This document shows positions 43,879-50,498 of a stretch of DNA of 64,000 bases, piece by piece. Both the position numbers and the translations under genes were made by a program. The notes under the pieces are model-generated. The model saw only the letters and a list, made by a program, of their open reading frames with translations, had not been told where the DNA came from and did not search any database. Each line of letters opens with the position of its first letter. Position 1 is the first letter of the stretch. This DNA is from Flavobacterium hibernum (GTDB lineage Bacteria; Bacteroidota; Bacteroidia; Flavobacteriales; Flavobacteriaceae). Where the stretch lies: positions 84,006 through 148,005 of the forward strand of contig NZ_JPRK01000012.1 of NCBI RefSeq assembly GCF_000832125.1, in the 5' to 3' direction.

Positions 43879-44971
43879 ATTGACCTAAAGCTTCTTTACT
43901 GAAACCTTTTAGTTCACTAGTTTTTCCTTCTTTAATTTTAGCAACCCAATTAGGATCAGATAAAAGAGGTCTTCCAACTGCCACTAAATCAAAATCACCT
44001 CTGTCGAAACGTCTGTTTAATTCTTCAAGCGAAGTTGGTTGAGAACTTTCTCCAGCAAACGCTCCAAAGAAATCACTAGAAAGACCAACAGAACCTACTG
44101 TAATAGTTGGTGCTCCGGTAACTTTTTTAGCCCAACCTGCAAAATTCAAGTCAGAATCTTCAAATTCAGGTTCCCAGAATCTTCTTTGAGAACAGTGTAG
44201 AATATCAACTCCGGCATCAACAATCGGCGAAAGCCAAGCCTCAAGTTCCTGCGGATTTTTAGCCAGTTTATAATTATAATCAGAAGGTTTAAATTGAGAA
44301 AAACGCATGATAACAGCAAAATCGTTACCTACTTGTTTTCTAATTTCTTTTACAACTTCAATTGCAAAACGATTACGTTCCGGTAGTGTTTTTCCACCAT
44401 AAATATCAGTACGTAAATTAGTTTCGGCTCTAAAAAACTGATCAATTAAATAACCATGCGCACCGTGAATTTCAATAGTATCAAAACCCAAACGTTTTGC
44501 ATCGGCAGCAGCTTTTCCAAAAGCAATAATAGTATCTTCAATATCTTTTTCAGACATTACGCTTCCGTTGCTAAAATCAGGTCGGTTTAAACCAGATGGT
44601 CCTTCAAAAGGAACTGGCGGAACCCATCCTGAATGATGATTGTCCATAATTCCCATATGCCAGATTTGTGGTCCCATTGAACCGCCGGCAGCATGAACTT
44701 CGTCAATCACTTTTTTCCATCCTTTAAGCGCTTCGTCTCCATAAAAATGAGGAACATTAGCATCATTAGATGATGAAGGTCTGTCGATAACAGTTCCTTC
44801 AGATAATATTAATCCAACTTCACCTTCGGCTCTTTTTTGGTAGTAAGAAGCCACTTCATCAGTTGGAACTCCGTTTGGAGAAAATGAGCGCGTCATAGGC
44901 GCCATTACGATTCTGTTTTTAAGATTTAACGTTTTTAAGTTAAATGGCGAAAATAGGTTGTTTGTACTCAT
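43865..44971 (-). CDS. Old-yellow-enzyme family alkene reductase
   Basis: 368 residues, FMN-dependent TIM barrel. Family segments: N-terminal LFSPFNLKTLNLKNRIVMAPMTR (FMN binding), QIWHMG, FDTIEIHGAHGYLIDQFFR with the substrate-binding His pair, TDIYGGKTLPERNRFAIEVV, and C-terminal FDLVAVGRPLLSDPNW. It reduces activated C=C bonds of enones, nitro compounds or other electrophiles using NAD(P)H. It starts six bases after the ArsR-type gene, and the pair share one operator-bearing promoter. The arrangement suggests a reductase induced by an electrophile sensed by the regulator. Confidence 0.93.
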   Translation of the reverse strand: MSTNNLFSPFNLKTLNLKNRIVMAPMTRSFSPNGVPTDEVASYYQKRAEGEVGLILSEGTVIDRPSSSNDANVPHFYGDEALKGWKKVIDEVHAAGGSMGPQIWHMGIMDNHHSGWVPPVPFEGPSGLNRPDFSNGSVMSEKDIEDTIIAFGKAAADAKRLGFDTIEIHGAHGYLIDQFFRAETNLRTDIYGGKTLPERNRFAIEVVKEIRKQVGNDFAVIMRFSQFKPSDYNYKLAKNPQELEAWLSPIVDAGVDILHCSQRRFWEPEFEDSDLNFAGWAKKVTGAPTITVGSVGLSSDFFGAFAGESSQPTSLEELNRRFDRGDFDLVAVGRPLLSDPNWVAKIKEGKTSELKGFSKEALGQLILE

Positions 44972-44977
44972 AGTAAT

Positions 44978-45280
44978 TTACAAATTAGATTGAATTAATT
45001 TACTGAGTGCTTCAAAGGCACCTTCGTTACGTTTATAATAAGTCCATTGTCCAACGCGTTTCGATTCGATAAATCCCGCACGTTGTAAAATAGACAGGTA
45101 TTCAGAAACTGTCGATTGTGTTAGACCAGCCTTAGCTTGAATCTGACCAACACAAACTCCGTGTTCAAATCCAGCATGCTGAAGTTGATCCGGAAAATTT
45201 ATTTCAGGCTCTTTTAACCACTCCAGCATTTGCAATCTGGATTTGTTGGAGAGCGCTTTAAAGATTTCTATATTTTCCAT
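44978..45280 (-). CDS. ArsR-family winged-helix repressor
   Basis: 100 residues with one wHTH: LSNKSRLQMLEWLKEP, then VCVGQIQAKAGLTQSTVSEYLSILQRAGF and a wing KRVGQWTYYKRN. Two Cys-like metal sites of classical ArsR are absent; Cys43 (in GVCVGQI, first alpha3 region) is the only conserved Cys-type residue, so redox or electrophile sensing is possible. It is first in an operon with the alkene reductase (6-base gap). A palindrome ATATCG-N8-CGATAT overlaps its promoter, consistent with autorepression. Confidence 0.9.
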   Translation of the reverse strand: MENIEIFKALSNKSRLQMLEWLKEPEINFPDQLQHAGFEHGVCVGQIQAKAGLTQSTVSEYLSILQRAGFIESKRVGQWTYYKRNEGAFEALSKLIQSNL

Positions 45281-45284
45281 GGTG

Positions 45285-45314
45285 CAAATATATCGACTTT
45301 TCCCGATATGCCAA
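45285..45314 (-). promoter_or_regulatory. arsR-OYE promoter with overlapping operator
   Basis: Minus-strand TTG (45314-45312), 19 nt, TATATTTG (45292-45285), 4 nt before the ATG. ATATCG-N8-CGATAT (45290-45309) overlaps the -7 box, as expected for a repressor site. Confidence 0.68.
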
Positions 45315-45417
45315 TTTAAAGAAAAATATTTAGCATAATTTTAAGATCGAGGAGATGAAATGATGAGTAAAACGATAGAAGATTTAATAAAGAAATTTAT
45401 ATTTGCGAATGTATTAA

Positions 45418-45584
45418 TCTCGCAAAGTCGCGAAGTATAGATAGACGCAAGCTTGTCATTTCGACGAAGGAGAAATCACACTAGTTAATCGACAAAGATT
45501 GACGATATTCTATAAGGAGTTTCTGTTGTGATTTCTCCTTCGTCGAAATGACAAAAACAAGAAAAAATTTGCGACTTTGCGAGA
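45418..45584. repeat. Nested repeat: MITE copy C inside an outer palindrome
   Basis: Inner element 45455-45552 has GTCATTTCGACGAAGGAGAA ends and their exact complement, with the copy A-type core. Outer perfect 14-base arms TCTCGCAAAGTCGC (45418-45431) and complement (45571-45584) enclose it. Confidence 0.85.
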
Positions 45585-45623
45585 GATAAAAAACAGCCCC
45601 AAACAAAAAAACTTAATCAAACG

Positions 45624-46118
45624 ATGAATAAAACACTACTTATTTTAGCATTCCTATGCTGCGTCATAACAAGTTCAAAAGCACAAGTTGTTGGAACTGA
45701 AGTTGGCGATATTGCTCCAGAAATTGATCTTCCGGATACCAAAGGAAATAATATTGCGCTTTCTTCTTTTAGAGGAGAATTAGTTTTAGTAGATTTTTGG
45801 GCTTCGTGGTGCGGACCTTGCACGAAAGAACACCCTCAATTATTAAAATTGTACAATACGTATCCTGATAAATTTACTATTTTCAGTATTTCAATGGACA
45901 CTAAAAAGGCGCTTTGGTTTGCAGCAATTGCAAAACAAAAACTCCCATGGACGCAAGTAAGTGATTTAAAATATTGGCAATCACCGGCTGTTACTGATTA
46001 TAGACTTCAATCTGTGCCATTGAATTTTTTAATAGACAAAAACGGAATTATTCTAGCTAAAAACATTCACGGAAAAGCACTTGAAGATAAGCTTAAGAGT
46101 TTGCTAACAGTACAATAA
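45624..46118 (+). CDS. TlpA-like exported thioredoxin
   Basis: 164 residues. Signal peptide about 1-20 (ends SSKAQ). Thioredoxin/AhpC-TSA fold with the W-C-G-P-C redox site (Cys63 and Cys66) and cis-Pro in SVPLNFLID. TlpA/ResA-type proteins reduce disulfides of exported proteins, often for cytochrome c maturation; here no cytochrome gene is adjacent. Located after a repeat-bearing gap and alone, with the next gene 61 bases downstream. Periplasmic by signal. Confidence 0.9.
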   Translation: MNKTLLILAFLCCVITSSKAQVVGTEVGDIAPEIDLPDTKGNNIALSSFRGELVLVDFWASWCGPCTKEHPQLLKLYNTYPDKFTIFSISMDTKKALWFAAIAKQKLPWTQVSDLKYWQSPAVTDYRLQSVPLNFLIDKNGIILAKNIHGKALEDKLKSLLTVQ

Positions 46119-46179
46119 AAACATTATAATTTTTTAAACCTATATATTTATAAGCACATTTTTGCTTACCTAATAAAGC

Positions 46180-47271
46180 ATGGAAGACAATTTAAAAATT
46201 TACGAAAAGACAATAAGTAAGAAACATAGTTTTGGTTCTCCAAAATACAAAGAAGAGTTTCATACCTCTTTAAGTAAAACTGTTTTTATTCCTATTGCCG
46301 AGAAAACGATTTTAAAACTTGGTTGGGATTTGGTTTATAAGGACGATCATTCAATTGAAGCAAAAAGGAAAGAGAAATCGCTAGGGTTTGAACAAGCAAC
46401 AGAGGCAATAACGGTCACTTATAGTCATGGTAATGTAGTGGTTAAAAGTGAATCTTTGGGCAACGAAATATGGGATAACGGAAGAAATTCTAAAAGAGCA
46501 AAATTGTTTATTTATGCTTTTAAAGAAACCGAAAATGAATTTGATAAAGAGGCTTTAGCTGAACTTGAAATAGAAACAGAAAAGAAAAATAATTGGGACG
46601 ATTATGTCATTCCCGAAAGCTTAACAGAACCAGAAGAACCAAGAGCTAAGAATTTTTCAATTTTAGTTGTTGGAGGTATCGTAATAGCTTTAATACTTGG
46701 TTTTGTCCTTGCCGAAATTTCGATACATGGAATATATGTTATTGGATTGTTTGAGGTATTAGTGGGATTAGCAATTGCTTTTTCATTAAAGTACTTAATT
46801 AAGTTCTCGAATTTTACCGACTTAACTAAAATTCAATATCTATTGTGCGGAATGATTTTTCTAATCTATTTTTTAAATCAATACTTTCAATACGAAATTA
46901 TTTTAGCAGAAAATAATTTTGGCAGAATTGGTTTTTTTGAGTTTTTAAAAATTAGATTTTCAGAAGGATTGACCATTAAAGATTTGAATACCGGTTGGAT
47001 AGGATTGGTAATAAGCTGGGGTTTACAGTTAGTATTAACCTACTTTGTTGCATTAGTAAGACTTACGTCGATAGTAATTGCTTATAAAATTGAAAAAATT
47101 CCTGCCGATGTTTTAGATTTTGCCTACTACCATTTATTAAAAGGAAAATCTGAAGATGATGTAAGAAATGAATTGTCGAAAAAAGGATGGAGAGAAACTG
47201 AAAATCAAGACGAAGTTTTTGAAGCTATTGGCTCAATTTATGGTTCAATGGAATTAAATCGAGTGAAATAG
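46180..47271 (+). CDS. Multi-pass membrane protein of unknown function
   Basis: 363 residues. The N-terminal cytoplasmic region (about 1-155) has an immunity- or PH-like mix of strands (FGSPKYKEEFHTSLSK, GWDLVYKDDHSIEAKRKEKS). Four to five membrane segments follow at about 165-185, 190-210, 225-245 and 280-305. A soluble C-terminal helix bundle ends it, with KGWRETENQDEVFEAIGSIY. No named domain recognised. The next two genes are also small and unassigned, so a local unit of envelope proteins is possible, though gaps of 74 and 58 bases do not prove an operon. Confidence 0.7.
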   Translation: MEDNLKIYEKTISKKHSFGSPKYKEEFHTSLSKTVFIPIAEKTILKLGWDLVYKDDHSIEAKRKEKSLGFEQATEAITVTYSHGNVVVKSESLGNEIWDNGRNSKRAKLFIYAFKETENEFDKEALAELEIETEKKNNWDDYVIPESLTEPEEPRAKNFSILVVGGIVIALILGFVLAEISIHGIYVIGLFEVLVGLAIAFSLKYLIKFSNFTDLTKIQYLLCGMIFLIYFLNQYFQYEIILAENNFGRIGFFEFLKIRFSEGLTIKDLNTGWIGLVISWGLQLVLTYFVALVRLTSIVIAYKIEKIPADVLDFAYYHLLKGKSEDDVRNELSKKGWRETENQDEVFEAIGSIYGSMELNRVK

Positions 47272-47345
47272 CAAAAATAAATTAGTATATTTCTGAACAG
47301 AATTTATAGACATAACAAACAGATGAATTTTTTAAAATTATTAAA

Positions 47346-47747
47346 ATGAAAAAATCGTTATTAGTATTCTTTATGCTGTTTGCATTCCATTGTAATTCGC
47401 AAACTTTGGAAACCGTTAGCAAATTAAAAACTTCCTATCAACATTGTTTAGATACTGGAGTGGGTATGAGAAATTGTTCTGTAGAATACTACAATCAATC
47501 TGATAGTTTGTTGAATGTTACGTATAAAAATTTAAAGCTAAAATTGAGTTCGAAAGAACAGTCTAAATTGAAAAAAGAGCAACTGGATTGGATTAAGAAA
47601 CGTGATTTATATTTTGAAAAAGTATATTCTGACACCAAAAAAGAAGGCAATTTTAGCGAAGGAAGCCTTGATTTTGATATGGTTGTTTATGATGAAAAAG
47701 CAAATTATGTTTTTGGAAGAGTAAAAGAACTGATAAGAAGAATTTAA
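47346..47747 (+). CDS. LprI-like (DUF1311) exported protein
   Basis: 133 residues. Signal peptide 1-18 with the Cys of H-C-N-S-Q at the cleavage region, so it might be lipidated. The mature helical part fits the DUF1311/LprI pattern: two Cys in HCLDTG and MRNCSVEYYNQSD, then LLNVTYKNLKLKL and KKEQLDWIKKRDLYFEKVY. In mycobacteria LprI inhibits lysozyme, but that activity cannot be assumed here. It follows the multi-pass membrane protein on the same strand. Confidence 0.78.
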   Translation: MKKSLLVFFMLFAFHCNSQTLETVSKLKTSYQHCLDTGVGMRNCSVEYYNQSDSLLNVTYKNLKLKLSSKEQSKLKKEQLDWIKKRDLYFEKVYSDTKKEGNFSEGSLDFDMVVYDEKANYVFGRVKELIRRI

Positions 47748-47805
47748 ATCGGTTCTTGTAAAACAAAAATAAAAGTTTGTAAACCAGACTTTAAATTATT
47801 CATGA

Positions 47806-48276
47806 ATGGAATCAAAACTCAGTTTAGCTGAATTCAGAACAAGATTAATAAACAATACAGAAGTTGGTTCCCTAAAAGTAAATTTAAGTACGTTTAGATT
47901 ATTTCCAATATTTGGAGAAACAAAACCCTTTTATGGCCTTTTTGATGATAAGAGTTTTAGTTTAACGCTAAACTCAGCAACGTCACCAACAATTTTTATT
48001 GTAAAAGGAAAATACAAAAACGTTAATAACGTAGTAAAAGTCGATTACGTTGTAGAGCCCAACAGCAAACTTCAGTTAATCTGGGCCGAATATGCTCCAG
48101 TTATTGGTATAATAGTAATTAATCTATTTTTTCTTTTTTTTGCAAAAGGACTAAGGAGAGGAACTACAATTATAAATTTGTTTTTGCTTGTAATGGCTTT
48201 TTATTCAAGATGGAAAACAGAGCGAAGACGAAAAAAACTAGAGCAAAAGTTTATCAGGTTTTTTGAAATTAAGTAA
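47806..48276 (+). CDS. Small membrane protein, unknown
   Basis: 156 residues. The N-terminal about 85 residues are soluble and beta-rich (SLKVNLSTFRLFPIFGET). Two hydrophobic segments are at about 97-115 and 122-138, and a basic C-terminal tail (ERRRKKLEQKF) indicates cytoplasmic termini. No recognised domain. It follows the LprI-like gene by 58 bases, same strand. Confidence 0.65.
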   Translation: MESKLSLAEFRTRLINNTEVGSLKVNLSTFRLFPIFGETKPFYGLFDDKSFSLTLNSATSPTIFIVKGKYKNVNNVVKVDYVVEPNSKLQLIWAEYAPVIGIIVINLFFLFFAKGLRRGTTIINLFLLVMAFYSRWKTERRRKKLEQKFIRFFEIK

Positions 48277-48294
48277 ATACTGAAACCTCTTTTT

Positions 48295-48795
48295 TTAAAA
48301 AGCAATTCCAAATTGAAAGCCAACAGTAAAAGTCGCTGGATGATCATTTCCAAATCTTACAGGAAGAGGAACAGCAACAAAATAACTACAATTATCGCTT
48401 TTTATAACCGTTTTATTAATTACAGGCGTAAAACCATATCTGCCGCTGCTTTCAAAAGCAGCCCTTCCGGCAAAAGTATACCCTTTTCCTAACGCAATTA
48501 AAACGCCGGGATGAAATAGTAAATTTGTTACTTTATCACTATCGCCTTGTACTTTTATATTTGGAACAACCTCAAAAGAGAAACCAATTTTTGACGATTT
48601 CCAAATGTTAATTCCCGTTGGAAATCCCACTGCATAATAATCTCTAAAATTTACATTAGTTGCTTGATCGCTAAAAGTTACAAGAGGATGCATTACACCA
48701 AAGTAACCCGTGATTTTTGGGTATGTTGTTTGAGAAAATGCAGGGAAATTAAGTGCAAAGAAAATAATTACAAAAAGGTGTTTTATCGAAGTCAT
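48295..48795 (-). CDS. Small outer-membrane-like protein
   Basis: 166 residues. Signal peptide about 1-21 ending AFSQ, then beta-strand-rich sequence with aromatic strand ends (YPKITGYFGVMHPLVTF, FSFEVVPNIKV) and C-terminal ATFTVGFQFGIAF. It looks like a small eight-stranded outer-membrane barrel of unknown role. A minus-strand TAGTTTTG box at 48818-48825 lies 22 bases upstream of the ATG. Confidence 0.7.
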   Translation of the reverse strand: MTSIKHLFVIIFFALNFPAFSQTTYPKITGYFGVMHPLVTFSDQATNVNFRDYYAVGFPTGINIWKSSKIGFSFEVVPNIKVQGDSDKVTNLLFHPGVLIALGKGYTFAGRAAFESSGRYGFTPVINKTVIKSDNCSYFVAVPLPVRFGNDHPATFTVGFQFGIAF

Positions 48796-48853
48796 AATAG
48801 GTTTTGTTAATAAGAAACAAAACTATTGAGACCTTACAACTATAAATAGAATG

Positions 48854-49720
48854 TTATTTACCTTTTGTATCTGTGTTACTTTTTAGAGCACTTTTTTTGT
48901 ACGAAGAAGGATTTTTGCCCGTGTGCAATTTAAATATTCGGGTAAAGTGGCTTTGGTCTGAAAAACCAGTCATATAAGCAATTTCCGTTAAGGTATATGT
49001 TGAGTTTTGAATCAGATTTATGGCTTTTTCGATGCGTAATTTTCGAACATAATCTCCAAAATTTAAATCTTCAAAATACTTAGAAAACTCTCGGGACAAG
49101 TAAGAAGGATTGAGTTCAAGATCGCTTGAAATTTTCTTTAAGTCAAACGTAAATTGTGCATCGATTTGATCCTGAATTATTTCTTTTAAATCCTTAACCC
49201 AAGCGGGTGTTTTTTTACTTGACTTTTTATCTTTTAAAAATTTGGTATAAACCTCATGAAGTAAGCTTTCAAAAGGGCTATTTTGTAAATGATTTTGTTT
49301 GTACAAATGAGTTGCCCAACTATACAACGCATCATAAAGCATCATGCCATTTTTTAGTAATTCGAAATCGTTAGTGATATTGTGCGCAAGTCCAGCCGAT
49401 ATTGCCCAAAGCCCAGCCGATTCTTTTGCTAAATCATGTCTGTCTGTGTCGGCGCCACGAACAATCTTAGACATAATAAGAACCGCAGGATCAGTAATTT
49501 GATATTTTTTAATAATGTAATCAAAAGTACATTCTTCGTTATAATGCGTAAATTCTACATCAGGAATATCAAACGGAATAGCGTTGAGTTCTTTTGCTTT
49601 ATCGATAACTTCATTAAAAGGAACATAGAGAAACTCAGCGTCAACATCGACAAATTTTTTAATGAGCCACGGACATGCAATGCGATCAATTTTAGGTCTT
49701 TCTCTGGTAATCCACTTCAT
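48854..49720 (-). CDS. ChrB-type domain fused to AraC DNA-binding domain
   Basis: 288 residues. Residues 1-150 match the C-terminal domain of chromate-resistance protein ChrB: MKWITRERPKIDRIACPWLI, DAEFLYVPFNEV, IPFDIPDVEFTHYNEECTFD and VRGADTDRHDLAKESAGLW. Residues about 195-282 form an AraC double helix-turn-helix: LELNPSYLSREFSKYFEDL and LTEIAYMTGFSDQSHFTRIF, then GKNPSSYKK. ChrB usually regulates chromate efflux (ChrA). Here no chrA lies nearby, and the ChrB-type part may act as the sensory domain of an AraC regulator. A TAGTTTTG box is upstream (49758-49765). Confidence 0.88.
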   Translation of the reverse strand: MKWITRERPKIDRIACPWLIKKFVDVDAEFLYVPFNEVIDKAKELNAIPFDIPDVEFTHYNEECTFDYIIKKYQITDPAVLIMSKIVRGADTDRHDLAKESAGLWAISAGLAHNITNDFELLKNGMMLYDALYSWATHLYKQNHLQNSPFESLLHEVYTKFLKDKKSSKKTPAWVKDLKEIIQDQIDAQFTFDLKKISSDLELNPSYLSREFSKYFEDLNFGDYVRKLRIEKAINLIQNSTYTLTEIAYMTGFSDQSHFTRIFKLHTGKNPSSYKKSALKSNTDTKGK

Positions 49721-49802
49721 TTTGGTTAAATATTAGTTAGTTACAGTAATATTAAAACAAAACTAAGGTATTTAAGAAAGTAAATGCAAAAGTTAGAAAA
49801 AC

Positions 49803-50186
49803 TTAATTTAATCTGTCAGAATGATTTCGAACACCGCCAAAACTTGTTTTTAGCATTTCTCTAACCTGAAATTGAGTTTTGTTTTGAGTGATTTTTTTCC
49901 ATTCATTAAAATCAAAAATATGAATTTCTTGCGCATTTGGATTTGTAACAAACGAAAGTCTCGCAATCGAATATTTGTAATATTTTAATTCGTGCGATAT
50001 GTGGCGGTCAGGAACTACAATAAGAATAGTCTCCCATTCCAGAAAATTTTTAGGAACATCTTCTCTTTCAGTTAAACCAAGAGCTTCAAAAAAGGCAATT
50101 ATCTTTTGGTCATTAAGTTTATCGATTTTTTGATCGATACGCTTAATGGTGCTAATAAGTTTATTTTCATCTTTTATAACACTCAT
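49803..50186 (-). CDS. Hypothetical cytoplasmic protein
   Basis: 127 residues, no signal peptide or membrane segment. The first half is helical and charged (ENKLISTIKRIDQKIDKLND), the second has strands around FNEWKKITQNK. No recognised domain. Short isolated gene with no shadow on the other strand. It is upstream of the ChrB-AraC gene on the same strand with an 82-base gap that carries that gene's -7 box. Confidence 0.6.
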   Translation of the reverse strand: MSVIKDENKLISTIKRIDQKIDKLNDQKIIAFFEALGLTEREDVPKNFLEWETILIVVPDRHISHELKYYKYSIARLSFVTNPNAQEIHIFDFNEWKKITQNKTQFQVREMLKTSFGGVRNHSDRLN

Positions 50187-50498
50187 AAGAATTATTGATT
50201 TTTTGACTTTAAGTTAATTCGAATATAAAATTACATCAAAACAAAATAATTTAACAAAAGAGGGGCAATAGAATGATTCTAAATTTTATAAACAGAATTT
50301 ATAAGCCTGTATTTTATATATTTAAAAGATTTTTTTTAAAGTGATTTTACCAGTCAAATAAGAAATTTTATGTGATAAAAGTAATTTAGTGTAAACACAA
50401 TAATCGATTATGATTTGATAAAATACTATTGATTTTTATCCTTTAAAAAATATATTTTTATCACTACTCGCTAACCACTCTATATAACCACATTGTTT
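50187..50498. other. Intergenic stretch of 312 bases before the GH2 gene
   Basis: AT-rich divergent promoter region. It holds GTGT-AA-ACAC and a 12-bp palindrome (listed separately) and otherwise nothing recognisable. Confidence 0.7.
50389..50411. promoter_or_regulatory. Palindromes before the GH2 gene
   Basis: GTGTAAACAC arms (50389-50398) and perfect palindrome ATAATCGATTAT (50400-50411), about 90 bases before the GH2 start. Candidate regulator sites. Confidence 0.35.

Larger units (their letters stand above)
45281..45623. other. Intergenic stretch of 343 bases
   Basis: Holds the arsR operator-promoter (45285-45314) and a nested repeat (45418-45584). The remaining sequence before the TlpA gene shows no feature. 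Confidence 0.75.

Noticed and set aside
6572..45584. CRISPR-like repetition in the gaps
   Set aside because: Repeats are few, palindromic and unevenly spaced with no spacers or cas genes.
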